64,000 nucleotides of DNA from UBA7957 sp965224675 (GTDB lineage: Bacteria; Pseudomonadota; Gammaproteobacteria; Granulosicoccales; Granulosicoccaceae). The stretch covers positions 1,116,001 through 1,180,000 of the forward strand of contig CBDDAA010000002.1 in NCBI GenBank assembly GCA_965224675.1, read 5' to 3'. Positions within the stretch are counted from its first letter, which is position 1. Each line of letters starts with the position of its first letter. The position numbers and the translations under genes are program-made. The notes below the pieces were generated by a model. The model saw only the letters and a list, made by a program, of their open reading frames with translations, did not search any database and was not told the DNA's origin. Of this stretch, positions 18,575-27,289 are shown piece by piece.

Positions 18575-19552
18575 TTAAACAGTCTGGTAGTACAAATTCT
18601 GAGGATGATTCGCTTGCGCGAAAAAAAACCAACGCTCTGCAATAAGTCCAATATACTGAGTAACGAATGCTGCGGTAAATATCTCTGTTTCCGGCATGCC
18701 CGCGCCAATGGCTAAAAATAATATCGGCAAAACAAACACCGTGAGCAGAAAGAACCATTTAATACTATTAAAAATCACGGGTTTTGCACCATGAAAGAAT
18801 TCACGTGTATTAAATGAACCCGCCATAAATCCACACGACTTTTGTCGAATATCCGGGTGACGAATGCCAATAGCCGAACTTAGACTGGATTTGTGTTTAA
18901 TATTGGCATTACGGACTAATGAAGTGATTCGGGTTATAAACGCCAAGATTGTAATAATAATAGCCCAGGTCGCATAAAAAACAGTCAGGTTAGATCCAAA
19001 AACAGTGGCTAATAAGGTTGCCAGGACAAAGCCCGAAGCTATACCTAACAGCGTGTAATTAATAACTGTTAAAGGGTTGGCCCATTCTTGCAAAAACTTA
19101 ATGCAAGCGTAAATCATCCCTGTACATATAAACAACGTAAAAGCCAGTAGCGTATTGATCGCACCTATCAATAAAGATAAATCCACAACAAGTGCACGCC
19201 CAACCGTGAATAATATGGGATTATATTGCGTAATATGAATAACAGCATAGATTGCGGTAGTAACCATAAACAATGGCAAAGCTATGACTTCACGAGATAG
19301 CCAGGATGTTCTCCATTTTGCCGCAGAACGCCAGGCACGTTCCGGGCGGCCTAAATGAAAGAAAGACGCAATCAGGCCCGCGACAAGAAAAATCAGTGCC
19401 AGCAAACTTCCATAAGCATAAAAACCAACCGAGGTTTGTTCAGGCAATACCTTAAAAACAGAGTATACCTGACTGGTATATAGCGCCAGGAATAATCCTT
19501 GACCGACACCAATTAAGGTGGTTAGGAAGATAACTGAAAAAGCGGGATGCAT
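18575..19552 (-). CDS. soeC: Membrane anchor of sulfite-oxidising molybdoenzyme, SoeC-like (DmsC/NrfD type)
   Basis: This 325-residue protein has about eight to nine hydrophobic helices and the DmsC-type FHLGRPERAWRSAAKWRTSWLSREV loop after helix 2. A strong ribosome site (GAGGAGAG) precedes the ATG. In the SoeABC complex this subunit passes electrons from the cytoplasmic SoeAB to the quinone pool. It follows soeB by 51 bases. The gene is intact, but its catalytic partner upstream is truncated, so it may now be without function. Confidence 0.82.
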   Translation of the reverse strand: MHPAFSVIFLTTLIGVGQGLFLALYTSQVYSVFKVLPEQTSVGFYAYGSLLALIFLVAGLIASFFHLGRPERAWRSAAKWRTSWLSREVIALPLFMVTTAIYAVIHITQYNPILFTVGRALVVDLSLLIGAINTLLAFTLFICTGMIYACIKFLQEWANPLTVINYTLLGIASGFVLATLLATVFGSNLTVFYATWAIIITILAFITRITSLVRNANIKHKSSLSSAIGIRHPDIRQKSCGFMAGSFNTREFFHGAKPVIFNSIKWFFLLTVFVLPILFLAIGAGMPETEIFTAAFVTQYIGLIAERWFFFAQANHPQNLYYQTV

Positions 19553-19603
19553 CGTATTACTCTCCTCGGATGATTCTCATCGGATTATTCACTTTAATTA
19601 TTT

Positions 19604-20335
19604 CTACCAACTGGTTATGTCATCCAGCGTTTGTTCATCTTTATCTGGCATAGGTAGATTACGTTCTTTTTTAAGCGGGTTATCCATACGTATGAGTTCG
19701 TCACGATGAATAGTGATTTTAGTTTTTCGACGAGGCAGGTAATGATTTGCAGGTTTGGTACCCCATTCCGGCATAAGTTGGTAGCCACCGTTATCACGAA
19801 TTTCCTCAGAGACTCTGGAGTTTGGATCATTCACATCACCAAATAAACGTGCATTGGTTGGACACGCCAGGACACAGGCAGGTTTACGCTCAGATTCAGG
19901 TAATGACTCATCATAAATACGATCAACACAAAGCGTACACTTCTTCATCACTTTCTGATTTTCGTCCAGTTCACGAGCACCATAGGGACAAGCCCACGAA
20001 CAATATTTACAACCTATGCACTTATCGTAATCCACTAATACAATTCCGTCCTGCTCCCGTTTATAACTGGCTCCAGTTGGACAGACTGAAACACAAGGCG
20101 GATCTTCACAATGCAAGCAACTCTTTGGAAAATGAACCGTTTGCGTATTAGGGAATTCACCTATTTCAAATGTTTGCACACGGTTAAAAAAAGTACCACT
20201 GGGATCTTTGCCGTAAGCGTCAAGGTCAGACAAAAAACCAGCCGTGCCAGACGTATTCCACTCTTTACAATTTATTACGCAAGCGTGACACCCTACACAT
20301 ACGTTAAGATCAATAACTAAAGCCAGTTGCGTCAT
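19604..20335 (-). CDS. soeB: Four-cluster ferredoxin subunit, SoeB-like
   Basis: This 243-residue protein has four cysteine groups of the DmsB/SoeB family: C13-C16-C19-C23 (CVGCHACVINC), CLHCEDPPCVSVCP, CIGCKYCSWACP, and CTLC with CVLACP. These bind four iron-sulfur clusters that wire the molybdenum subunit to the membrane anchor. It starts two bases after the soeA stop. Order A-B-C and family features favour sulfite oxidation to sulfate via SoeABC; DMSO or polysulfide reductase paralogues are the alternatives. Confidence 0.83.
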   Translation of the reverse strand: MTQLALVIDLNVCVGCHACVINCKEWNTSGTAGFLSDLDAYGKDPSGTFFNRVQTFEIGEFPNTQTVHFPKSCLHCEDPPCVSVCPTGASYKREQDGIVLVDYDKCIGCKYCSWACPYGARELDENQKVMKKCTLCVDRIYDESLPESERKPACVLACPTNARLFGDVNDPNSRVSEEIRDNGGYQLMPEWGTKPANHYLPRRKTKITIHRDELIRMDNPLKKERNLPMPDKDEQTLDDITSW

Positions 20336-20337
20336 GC

Positions 20338-22980
20338 CTACGCCCTCTTTCCAGCAAAGTATTTCAGCCAGCGGCTAGGCTTTTTGTTACGACCAGGCAT
20401 TTGCTTCCCTGATTGAAATTGTGGTGAAGTTTCTTGTGGCTCGTTGCCAGCCGATGGATAAATTCTCACCCTGACATCATACCAACCCGCCTGTCCGGTG
20501 ATGGGATCAGAATTTGAAAAATATTCACCATCAGCACTGGGGGGAAGTTCCTCACTTATTAAATGATTCAGCAGAAAGCCAGTGCTCGATTCGTTAGCAT
20601 TTTTGTTAAGTCCCCATGCGCCCCTCGCTTTACCTATAGCGTTCCAGGTCCAGACTGTACCGGGCTCCACTGCTTCAGAATAACGGCACATACATCGAAC
20701 TTTACCGTGCATGGATTCTATCCACATCCATTGCCCATCGTCTATATCAGCGGCCTTTGCAGTAACCGGATTAACGTGTAAATAATTATACGTGTGGATC
20801 TGACGTAGCCAGGCGTTTTGTGAATCCCATGAGTGATACATGGCCATTGGGCGCTGGGTCACCGCATTCAACGGATACTTGCGTAAATCAGTTTGCTGTG
20901 CTTCCAGTGTATCGGAATAAAAAGGTAATGGATCAAAATGCTGGCTAACCCGTGCACGCAAATGGTCAGGTGGTTGGTTACCTTTGCGCCGACCTTGCGC
21001 CGCCAATCTAAATTTTTGTAACACCTCTGAATAGATATGAATGTTGATGGGTTCATCGTAGCGAGTCAGACTATGGCGTTTGGCCCACTGTAAATAGCCC
21101 AGATTCCAGTTACGCATGTATTGGTAAGATTTAGGTAATTCGTAGTGAAAAACACAATTATTCTTCTCATACATTTCCCACTGATTTGGATTCGGCTCAC
21201 CCCTCATGAATTTCTCCCCACCTTTACCGCGCCAGCCAGCAAGGAAACCAATACCTGAGTCCGGTGCTGTTTCATAGTTAATCACAAAATCCGGATAATC
21301 CCGGTATTTGCGATTGCCTTGTTCATCGACAAATACAGGTAGTTTTAAACGTGAACCCAATTCAATCAATACATCTTGAAAGGGTTTGCATTCTCCTGTT
21401 GGTGGCACCACGGGCACGCGAACTGAATCCACTGGACCATCAAACTCAGAAATCGGTCGATCCAGCATTGACATAACATCGTGACGTTCAAGATAAGTGG
21501 TATCTGGTAAAACCAGATCAGCGAAGGATACAGTTTCTGATTCAAATGCATCACAGACTATTAAAAACGGTATTTTATACTCGCCATTGTCGTCCTTGTC
21601 ATTGAGCATATGACGAACTTCTTGCGTATTCATGGAAGAATTCCACGCCATATTTGCCATGAATATCATCATAGTATCTATTTTGTAGGGATCTCCGCGC
21701 CAAGCGTTAGTAATAGCATTGTGCATCATGCCGTGAACAGCCAGTGGATATTCCCATGAGAACGCCTTGTCCAATCGAATGGGTTCACCATTTTCTTTTA
21801 CGAATAAATCATCAGGATCTGCAGGCCAACCAAGTGGCATGCCATTGAGCGGTGTATTGGGCTGAATATCACTTTCACAAGTCGGCGGTTTTGCGCAAGG
21901 AGGTATGGGCCTTGGAAACGGGGCTTTGTGACGAAAGCCGCCAGGACGATCTATCGTACCCAAAATGCTCATCAATATCGATAGCGCGCGGATGCTTTGA
22001 AATCCATTGGAATGGGCAGCTAATCCGCGCATAGCGTGAAACGACACTGGGTTGCCGGTAACATGCTTGTGTTCTTTCCCCCAGGTATCAGTCCAGGCAA
22101 TGGGTAATTCAATTTTCTCATCACGGGCAGTAATACCCATTTCGTGAGCCAGCCGTTGGATAGTTTCGGCTGAAATGCCCGTTATATTTGCCGCCCATTC
22201 AGGCGTATAATCTTTGACCCTATCAACCAATAACTGGAATGCCGTTTTGACAGGCGTTCCATTGGGCAGTGTAAATTCACCCATGAGGAAAGGATCTGAC
22301 CCCTCAGTATCCATGGAAATAGGCTTATCCAGATCTCTGTCCCACCACAATTTGTTCTGTGCATCGAAACAGGCATCGTCAACGGGTGCTTTATAACGAA
22401 CAAACATACCCTGCTCATCTGAATTGGGATCAATATTCACCAATTCAGCCGAGTTGCTGTATTTCACTAAAAATTCGCGGCCATACAAGCCCTGTTTAAT
22501 AATCTCATTGATAAGTGCTAAAAACAGGGCCCCATCAGTCCCCGGCTTAATAGGTATCCACTCATCTGCAATTGCAGCATAGCCACTACGCACTGGATTA
22601 ATCGAAATAAACTTTCCACCCTGACGTTTAAACTTGGATAGTGCGATTTTCATTGGATTGGAATGATGGTCTTCAGCAGTTCCAATCATTATGAATAGCT
22701 TGGAACGATCCAAATCCGGCCCACCAAACTCCCAAAAAGAGCCACCTATTGTATAAATCATGCCTGCAGCCATGTTAACTGAGCAAAAACCACCATGAGC
22801 AGAGTAGTTTGGTGTACCGAATTGCTTGGAAAACAGACCCGTTAGTGCCTGCATCTGATCACGCCCTGTTATCAGGGCAAATTGCTTGGGATCTGTAGAA
22901 CGGATGTGGGCCAGTCGGTTCTCTATAATAGAAAATGCTTTATCCCAGGAAACCTCTTCAAATTCATTGCTGCCACGATC
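20338..22980 (-). pseudogene. soeA: soeA-like molybdopterin oxidoreductase, 5' end lost
   Basis: The frame is homologous to SoeA/PhsA-type molybdopterin enzymes from the RGSNEFEEVSWDKAF segment (near 22975) to the C-terminus. The usual first ~100 residues, which include the four-cysteine [4Fe-4S] motif, are absent. At 22963-22980 the sequence passes straight into a REP-associated transposase in another frame. The first ATG left is at 22854 (MQALTGLFSKQFG), inside the domain. No frameshift was seen in the remaining ~880 codons, so the event may be recent. The lost N-terminal cluster should abolish electron transfer. If the assembly is right, direct sulfite oxidation by this enzyme is gone. Confidence 0.75.
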
Positions 22981-23510
22981 AGCGCCTTTTCATCAAGCAA
23001 AGCCTGACTTTTAAAGCGCCCCTCAAAAAAACGCCCAGTGCAATCATCTTCCTTGTTTACCATTCTGGCCAGCGGTTCATTCAGGCAACGCATAAACCAA
23101 CTGATATCGGTAAGCCTTTTCTGCCATAACACAACTTGCTCTGACAATGCACCTTTTTCAGCTACACCAAGTTCGCTGCCATCACGAAAACGCTGTGATT
23201 GAATCGAACCGCTAAAAAGCCTGTGCCAACGATCAATAACCTCTTCAGGTCCCCAGGTATTGGCTTTTTCTAAATTAATGTGCAGAACGATATGATGGTG
23301 ATTGTGCAGAATGGCATAGGCGCAAACATCTATCGCAAAAATACCGGACAGCTCCAATATTCTGTTCTCCAACCACTTACGGCGATGTTCAAAGCTTTTC
23401 CCGGTGTACTCATCTTTACCGCACAAAAAGGCACGTCTTACGCAACGAGAAACAACATGATAGTAGGGTGTGGCATCGAGAGAAATCTGAGCTTTCCTTG
23501 GTGTTGGCAT
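22923..23510 (-). pseudogene. REP-associated tyrosine transposase (RAYT) fragment
   Basis: Counted from the ATG at 23510 (MPTPRKAQISLDATPYYHV), this has the HUH motif HNHHHIVLH and the CTGRFFEGRFKSQALLDE block of RAYTs. After ALIVAAMN the sequence leaves the family: the last ~16 residues are soeA sequence read in the wrong frame. The part usually carrying the catalytic tyrosine (a YVDLNPxRA-like segment) is therefore missing. RAYTs move REP hairpins. A hairpin lies at 23791-23829 and a copy of this gene's 5' end at 23615-23731. This fragment marks the scar between cbbQ and soeA. Confidence 0.78.
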
Positions 23511-23731
23511 GATTGCGATCCTTGCAATGATTGAAAGATTCAAATATCGGATAAGGCGCTTTAGGTCAAGTACGAAATTTTCGTGTCTTTTATTTTTTGA
23601 GTGTTTATTCTTTTGTAGGGTGTGGCATCGAGAGAAATCTGGGCTTTCCTTGGTGTTGGCATAATTGCGATCCTTGCAATGATTGAAAGGTTAAAGTATC
23701 GAATAAGGCGCTTTAGGTCAAGTATGAAGTT
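23463..23731. repeat. Direct duplication of the RAYT 5' region
   Basis: About 117 bases around the RAYT start (23463-23579) recur 152 bases away (23615-23731) with roughly 10 percent differences. The upstream copy keeps the start ATG and the first ~13 codons, then stops matching. It is the stump of a second RAYT copy. Confidence 0.8.
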
Positions 23732-23790
23732 TGGATGTCCTATACTCTTTTTCAAGGCGAGTTCTCATGCTAAAACACAATAAGAGTTTA

Positions 23791-23829
23791 GACACCCATA
23801 TTTTTCATCACTAATTAAGTATGGGTGTC
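23791..23829. repeat. REP-like hairpin
   Basis: GACACCCATA (23791-23800) is inverted at TATGGGTGTC (23820-23829). It borders the RAYT remnants and forms the exact point where the cbbQ-like homology stops. It probably represents the REP unit recognised by this RAYT. Confidence 0.6.
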
Positions 23830-24251
23830 CATGATGATACCCAGCTTTTCGACTGGCAGTTCACGTCGGTCATCACCCAATGGATGAATAACTACCAACG
23901 CATCTTTACGTGCTTCAACCACTTCAACAAGATAACAGATTGCACCTGATTTAACCGCCTGGGTAAGCGGCCCATCGATCCAGGAGGTTTCGCCATCCTT
24001 GATTAAGTAACGCCCGATCAGATCGGATGCGGTGAGGTCATCATGACAGGAAACCGTAATCAAGGGGCGTTTTAGTTTCCACGCCATATGCTCCATAGCC
24101 GTGTTTTGCCGCAACCTGTTGGACCTTTTAAAAGCAGTGGTAGCTGATTTCTATAAGCTGCTTCGAACAATTCGACTTCATTGCCGTTTGGTTCTAAATA
24201 CGGCTCATCCGTAATCAGATTATCCTGAATCTTAGTGGATACTGCTTGCAT
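23815..24251 (-). pseudogene. CbbQ/NirQ-type AAA+ ATPase, frameshifted and truncated
   Basis: The ATG at 24251 starts a protein with GPTGCGKTR (Walker A). One missing base just after it shifts the frame; the rest continues in the next frame (EHMAWKLKRPLITVSCHDD, TASDLIGRYLIKDGETSWIDG, AICYLVEVVEARKD). The Walker B aspartate is Val (CYLVEVVEA where the family has CYLDEVVEA). The homology ends at the REP-like hairpin, where the C-terminal half should follow. Intact relatives work with a VWA partner (CbbO) to activate Rubisco or other metalloenzymes. With three independent defects this copy is dead. It sits 100 bases downstream of sat. Confidence 0.8.
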
Positions 24252-24353
24252 TAGTGTATTCTGGTAATTAAATATAATTAAAAAGTAGAATCGTTGAAGT
24301 TAAAACGGCCCGACTCAAGGACTGTTTTAACTTCAACAAGGAAGCGCAATCAC

Positions 24354-25541
24354 CTAAGCAACTTGCTCTTTATAATAAGCCATCAGTATTTCAGCAACCT
24401 CCGGACGGGAGAATTCTGGTGGTGGTGCAATACCCTGGCTCAACATTTCACGGACCTTAGTACCCGAGAGTAATACGAAGTCTTCCATTTTATGGTCAGG
24501 TGCTTCTCGCATCATCACAACTTTGTTAAGTTTTTTGGAATAGGCTGTATGATCAGCTTTAAAGATTTCTATTTCCAAAGTGCCTTCAGGAATCCCCTCA
24601 AAGATCTCCTGCGCTTCAAAAGCACCGTAATAGTCGCCAACACCTGCATGGTCACGACCTATGATAAAGTGTGTGGCGCCCATATTCTGGCGAAAAACCG
24701 CGTGCAGTACCGCTTCACGAGGCCCGGCATATAACATGTCAAAGCCGTAACCGCTGACCAATGCAGAATTAGGCGGAAAGTAAAGTTCCACCATTTTTCG
24801 GATAGAGGCATCTCTCACCGGCGCAGGTATATCGCCTGGCTTTAGTTGCCCAAGTAGCATATGAATAACCAATCCGTCACAATCAAGCCTGTCCATTGCT
24901 ATATGACAAAGTTCTTCGTGCGCCAAATGCATTGGGTTGCGAGTTTGGAAAGCGACTATCTTTTTCCAGCCATGTTCCTGAATCTCATTGCGAATTTCAA
25001 CTGCGGTTCGAAACGTATCTGGAAAATCGGTTTGGAAATAAGAAAAATTAAGCACCCGAATCGGCCCTGAGATAATAGTATTGCCACCACTTATGAACGT
25101 GGCTAATCCGGGATGCTCGACATCATCAGTGCCATAAACTTTCTGGCCGATATATTTCATCTGCTCGTCGTTCAGCGCTTCGATGGCTTCAACATCCATC
25201 ACAGCAATCACAGGATGGCCGTCCACATTGGGATCTTTTAGCGCAATCCGTTTAGCATCGCCAATAACAGAGGCGTCAGTTGCTTGGTTAAGAATGGGGG
25301 TTGGCCAGAAAACACCATCTATTGTGGTCATATTGTCAGCCACACTCAAGGTGTCAGCCAGGTTCATATAACCAGTAAACGGGTTGAAATAACCACCTCC
25401 GAGCATCACAGCATTTGCCGCAGCTGCAGATGTTAACATCATCGATGGCAATTTTACTGCCTCATCGGTAAGTGTTTTATGTTCAGCTGCATCATAAACA
25501 AACAATGGGTTTAGAGCGTCCGAACCGTGAGGTTTTATCAT
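24354..25541 (-). CDS. sat: Dissimilatory ATP sulfurylase
   Basis: This 395-residue protein shows the QTRNPMHLAH motif at residues 199-208 and the GRDHAGVGDYYG block of Sat enzymes. There is no C-terminal APS-kinase domain. In sulfur oxidisers it runs toward ATP: APS plus pyrophosphate gives ATP and sulfate, following APS reductase. A strong ribosome site (GAGGAG) precedes the ATG. The gene is intact, although both the ATPase downstream and the apr gene upstream (divergent relic) have decayed. The working aprMBA is 25 kb away in this window. Confidence 0.95.
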   Translation of the reverse strand: MIKPHGSDALNPLFVYDAAEHKTLTDEAVKLPSMMLTSAAAANAVMLGGGYFNPFTGYMNLADTLSVADNMTTIDGVFWPTPILNQATDASVIGDAKRIALKDPNVDGHPVIAVMDVEAIEALNDEQMKYIGQKVYGTDDVEHPGLATFISGGNTIISGPIRVLNFSYFQTDFPDTFRTAVEIRNEIQEHGWKKIVAFQTRNPMHLAHEELCHIAMDRLDCDGLVIHMLLGQLKPGDIPAPVRDASIRKMVELYFPPNSALVSGYGFDMLYAGPREAVLHAVFRQNMGATHFIIGRDHAGVGDYYGAFEAQEIFEGIPEGTLEIEIFKADHTAYSKKLNKVVMMREAPDHKMEDFVLLSGTKVREMLSQGIAPPPEFSRPEVAEILMAYYKEQVA

Positions 25542-25960
25542 AAATACTCCTCAATAATAATTATCAAAAAAATAACGTACAGTGCCTGTTTTATCAGAGG
25601 CCGACTGGTTTTTACGAAAATAATCCACGGACCCGCTTGGGCAAAAATTGCCCGCAACCCTACCACAGCTTTAGCGTATGTCTATATTCTTAAATAGATG
25701 ATTATATAGCCTATAGAATTTTTTTATCCCGCCATATAGATAAATGAATTTGAGCGCTACCGCCATTAGGAGTATGGTTCCTTGCTTTTCAAAAAACCGC
25801 TTTATGGCTATATGACCTTTATTCAGGATAATTGAGGTCATCAATCTAGTCAGTCCACTTCAGGTTCGCTCGGGTTCATTATAGTGTGTAACACCCTTCA
25901 CTTACTGGAAGAAAAGCGGTCGTAAGACTACCCAATCCGAAATTAAGATGAGGAAGTAAT
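25542..25960. other. Intergenic region between sat and the aprB relic
   Basis: This 419-base region between divergent genes must carry the sat promoter. An AT-rich stretch lies around 25680-25750. No strong operator, terminator or further gene is visible. Confidence 0.45.
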
Positions 25961-26129
25961 ATGCCAACTTTTGTACGTGCAGATAAAATGTGACGGCTGT
26001 AAAGGCCAGAACAAAACCGCTTGCATGTATATATGCCCACACGACCTGATGATGCTCGACAAAGACGGATCAGAAACAGGTCATGCAATGAAGGCCTATA
26101 ACCAGGAACCAGATTAGTGCTGGGAATGC
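25961..26129 (+). pseudogene. aprB: Relic of a second APS reductase beta subunit (sulfate-reducer-type aprB)
   Basis: The ATG at 25961 begins MPTFVRADK. An extra A at 25988 shifts the frame, which then reads CDGCKGQNKTACMYICPHD. After an in-frame TAG at 26115 it continues CWEC. These are the first cluster-binding cysteines of AprB. The CKG-x-TACMYICP pattern is that of sulfate reducers and of the second AprB lineage in sulfur oxidisers, unlike the intact aprB at 52443, which has CDGCGECVDICP. Homology stops after CWEC. A clear ribosome site (GAGGAAG) still precedes it. It lies divergent to sat. Confidence 0.82.
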
Positions 26130-26273
26130 ATCACCATAGCCGACTATCGCGCAGAGCAAAAAGTTGAACAATATGATAAACTCAGAGAGGAATGGTATCG
26201 CATCATTCTAAAAAAACGCTCGGCAGGCCCTGCTATCGGGCAACCCTCCGATCTCAGTTTTCAACTGATCTTT

Positions 26274-26573
26274 ATGACCAGCTATGACCTGGATAGATTT
26301 CGTCGCTTTGTTGAAAGTGAAAATTTTAGAACGGTATACGCGATTACTGACGAGGAATTCAACGGCGCTGTTGGCGACGATATAGCCTTGCTCAAACTGG
26401 GCTACCGAATCATGCGTAAAGTGTTTTTTGATGAAAACACGATTGAAATGGCAGAAGGTAATTTAGAGAAACGTATCGAAGATCGTAAAGACCATATGGT
26501 AATCAGGCGTATGGCCGAAGTTGAAAAAGCAAAACGCAATAATGAAGAAAAATGGAAGGAAGACAATCAATGA
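26274..26573 (+). CDS. Hypothetical protein, probably 5'-truncated
   Basis: This 99-residue charged, helical protein ends in a lysine/glutamate-rich coiled-coil-like tail. The same frame is open back to the TAG at 26115 and reads sensible amphipathic sequence from 26130, directly joined to the aprB relic. The real protein was therefore probably longer and lost its start in the same rearrangement. Its stop overlaps a 17-codon frame (ATGA), which in turn overlaps the phosphoesterase start. The family is not recognised. Confidence 0.45.
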   Translation: MTSYDLDRFRRFVESENFRTVYAITDEEFNGAVGDDIALLKLGYRIMRKVFFDENTIEMAEGNLEKRIEDRKDHMVIRRMAEVEKAKRNNEEKWKEDNQ

Positions 26574-26623
26574 TAACCCTTAGCTATCTGAATGATCTCG
26601 AAAAGAGCATTGCTTGCAAATGA
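26570..26623 (+). CDS. 17-codon coupling frame
   Basis: An ATG at 26570 overlaps the upstream stop (ATGA), and its own TGA at 26621 overlaps the ATG of the phosphoesterase at 26620 (ATGA). The peptide is MITLSYLNDLEKSIACK. It may act only to carry ribosomes to the next gene, or be the residue of a deleted gene. Confidence 0.3.
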   Translation: MITLSYLNDLEKSIACK

Positions 26624-27210
26624 AAATAAATTCAAACAGTCATCAAGGCAAGCACCAGCATTATTCGCTAGATGACCAGGCATCAGTCCGGGTTGCGATA
26701 TTGTCTGATACTCATGCCCACCTGGACAGTTGCATTATTGAGCATATTCGTGGTTGTGATCTTGCCATACACGCTGGAGATATTGGTGACGCCGTTATAT
26801 TGGACGAAATGGCAGAACAGTCAGGACAGGTGATCGCTGTTGCGGGCAATAATGATCTGGCAGTTGCGTGGCCACACTCACAACATGAAGTAGTAAACGC
26901 CTTACCCGAAATCGCCAGAGTAGATCTGCCCGGTGGACGAATCGTCATAGAACATGGCCACCGCTTTGGTGGGAACCCGAATCACGAAGCACTCAGAAAA
27001 GCACACAACAGTGCGCGATTGATTATTTACGGACATACCCACAAAATGGTATGTGATCAGGATGAATCTCCCTGGGTAGCCAATCCAGGTGCCGCTGGCG
27101 CCACCCGGAATCATGGGGGGCCATCCTGCATTATTCTCAAGGCCAGTGAGGATCGCTGGGAGCTTACTCTATATCGAAATGACGATGCCCAGCACTTGCA
27201 GGTTGCTTGA
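26620..27210 (+). CDS. YfcE-type metallophosphoesterase
   Basis: The protein is 196 residues from the ATG at 26620, chosen because it overlaps the preceding stop. The metal-binding motifs of the calcineurin-like fold are in order: LSDTHAHLD, HAGDIGD, AGNNDLA, EHGHRFG and YGHTHK. Relatives of this size hydrolyse phosphodiesters such as cyclic nucleotides in vitro. The N-terminal ~20 residues before the first motif are extra. It is convergent with hppA, and a perfect hairpin lies between them. The substrate is unknown. Confidence 0.85.
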   Translation: MKINSNSHQGKHQHYSLDDQASVRVAILSDTHAHLDSCIIEHIRGCDLAIHAGDIGDAVILDEMAEQSGQVIAVAGNNDLAVAWPHSQHEVVNALPEIARVDLPGGRIVIEHGHRFGGNPNHEALRKAHNSARLIIYGHTHKMVCDQDESPWVANPGAAGATRNHGGPSCIILKASEDRWELTLYRNDDAQHLQVA

Positions 27211-27251
27211 ATAAACATACTGGAAAACACACGGGGCGATTCCTAAAGTTG

Positions 27252-27280
27252 TATTCCCACGCTGGAGCAGCGTGGGAATA
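27252..27280. terminator. Bidirectional hairpin between the phosphoesterase and hppA
   Basis: TATTCCCACGCT (27252-27263) pairs perfectly with AGCGTGGGAATA (27269-27280) around a 5-base loop. It lies between two convergent genes. There is no long T run, so it acts either as a terminator or as an mRNA-stabilising stem. Confidence 0.65.
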
Positions 27281-27289
27281 ATTTAAGAC

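Noticed and set aside
22854..22980. Translation of soeA as a shorter functional enzyme from the ATG at 22854
   Set aside because: The start lies inside the conserved domain, lacks a ribosome site, and the iron-sulfur N-terminus would be missing.
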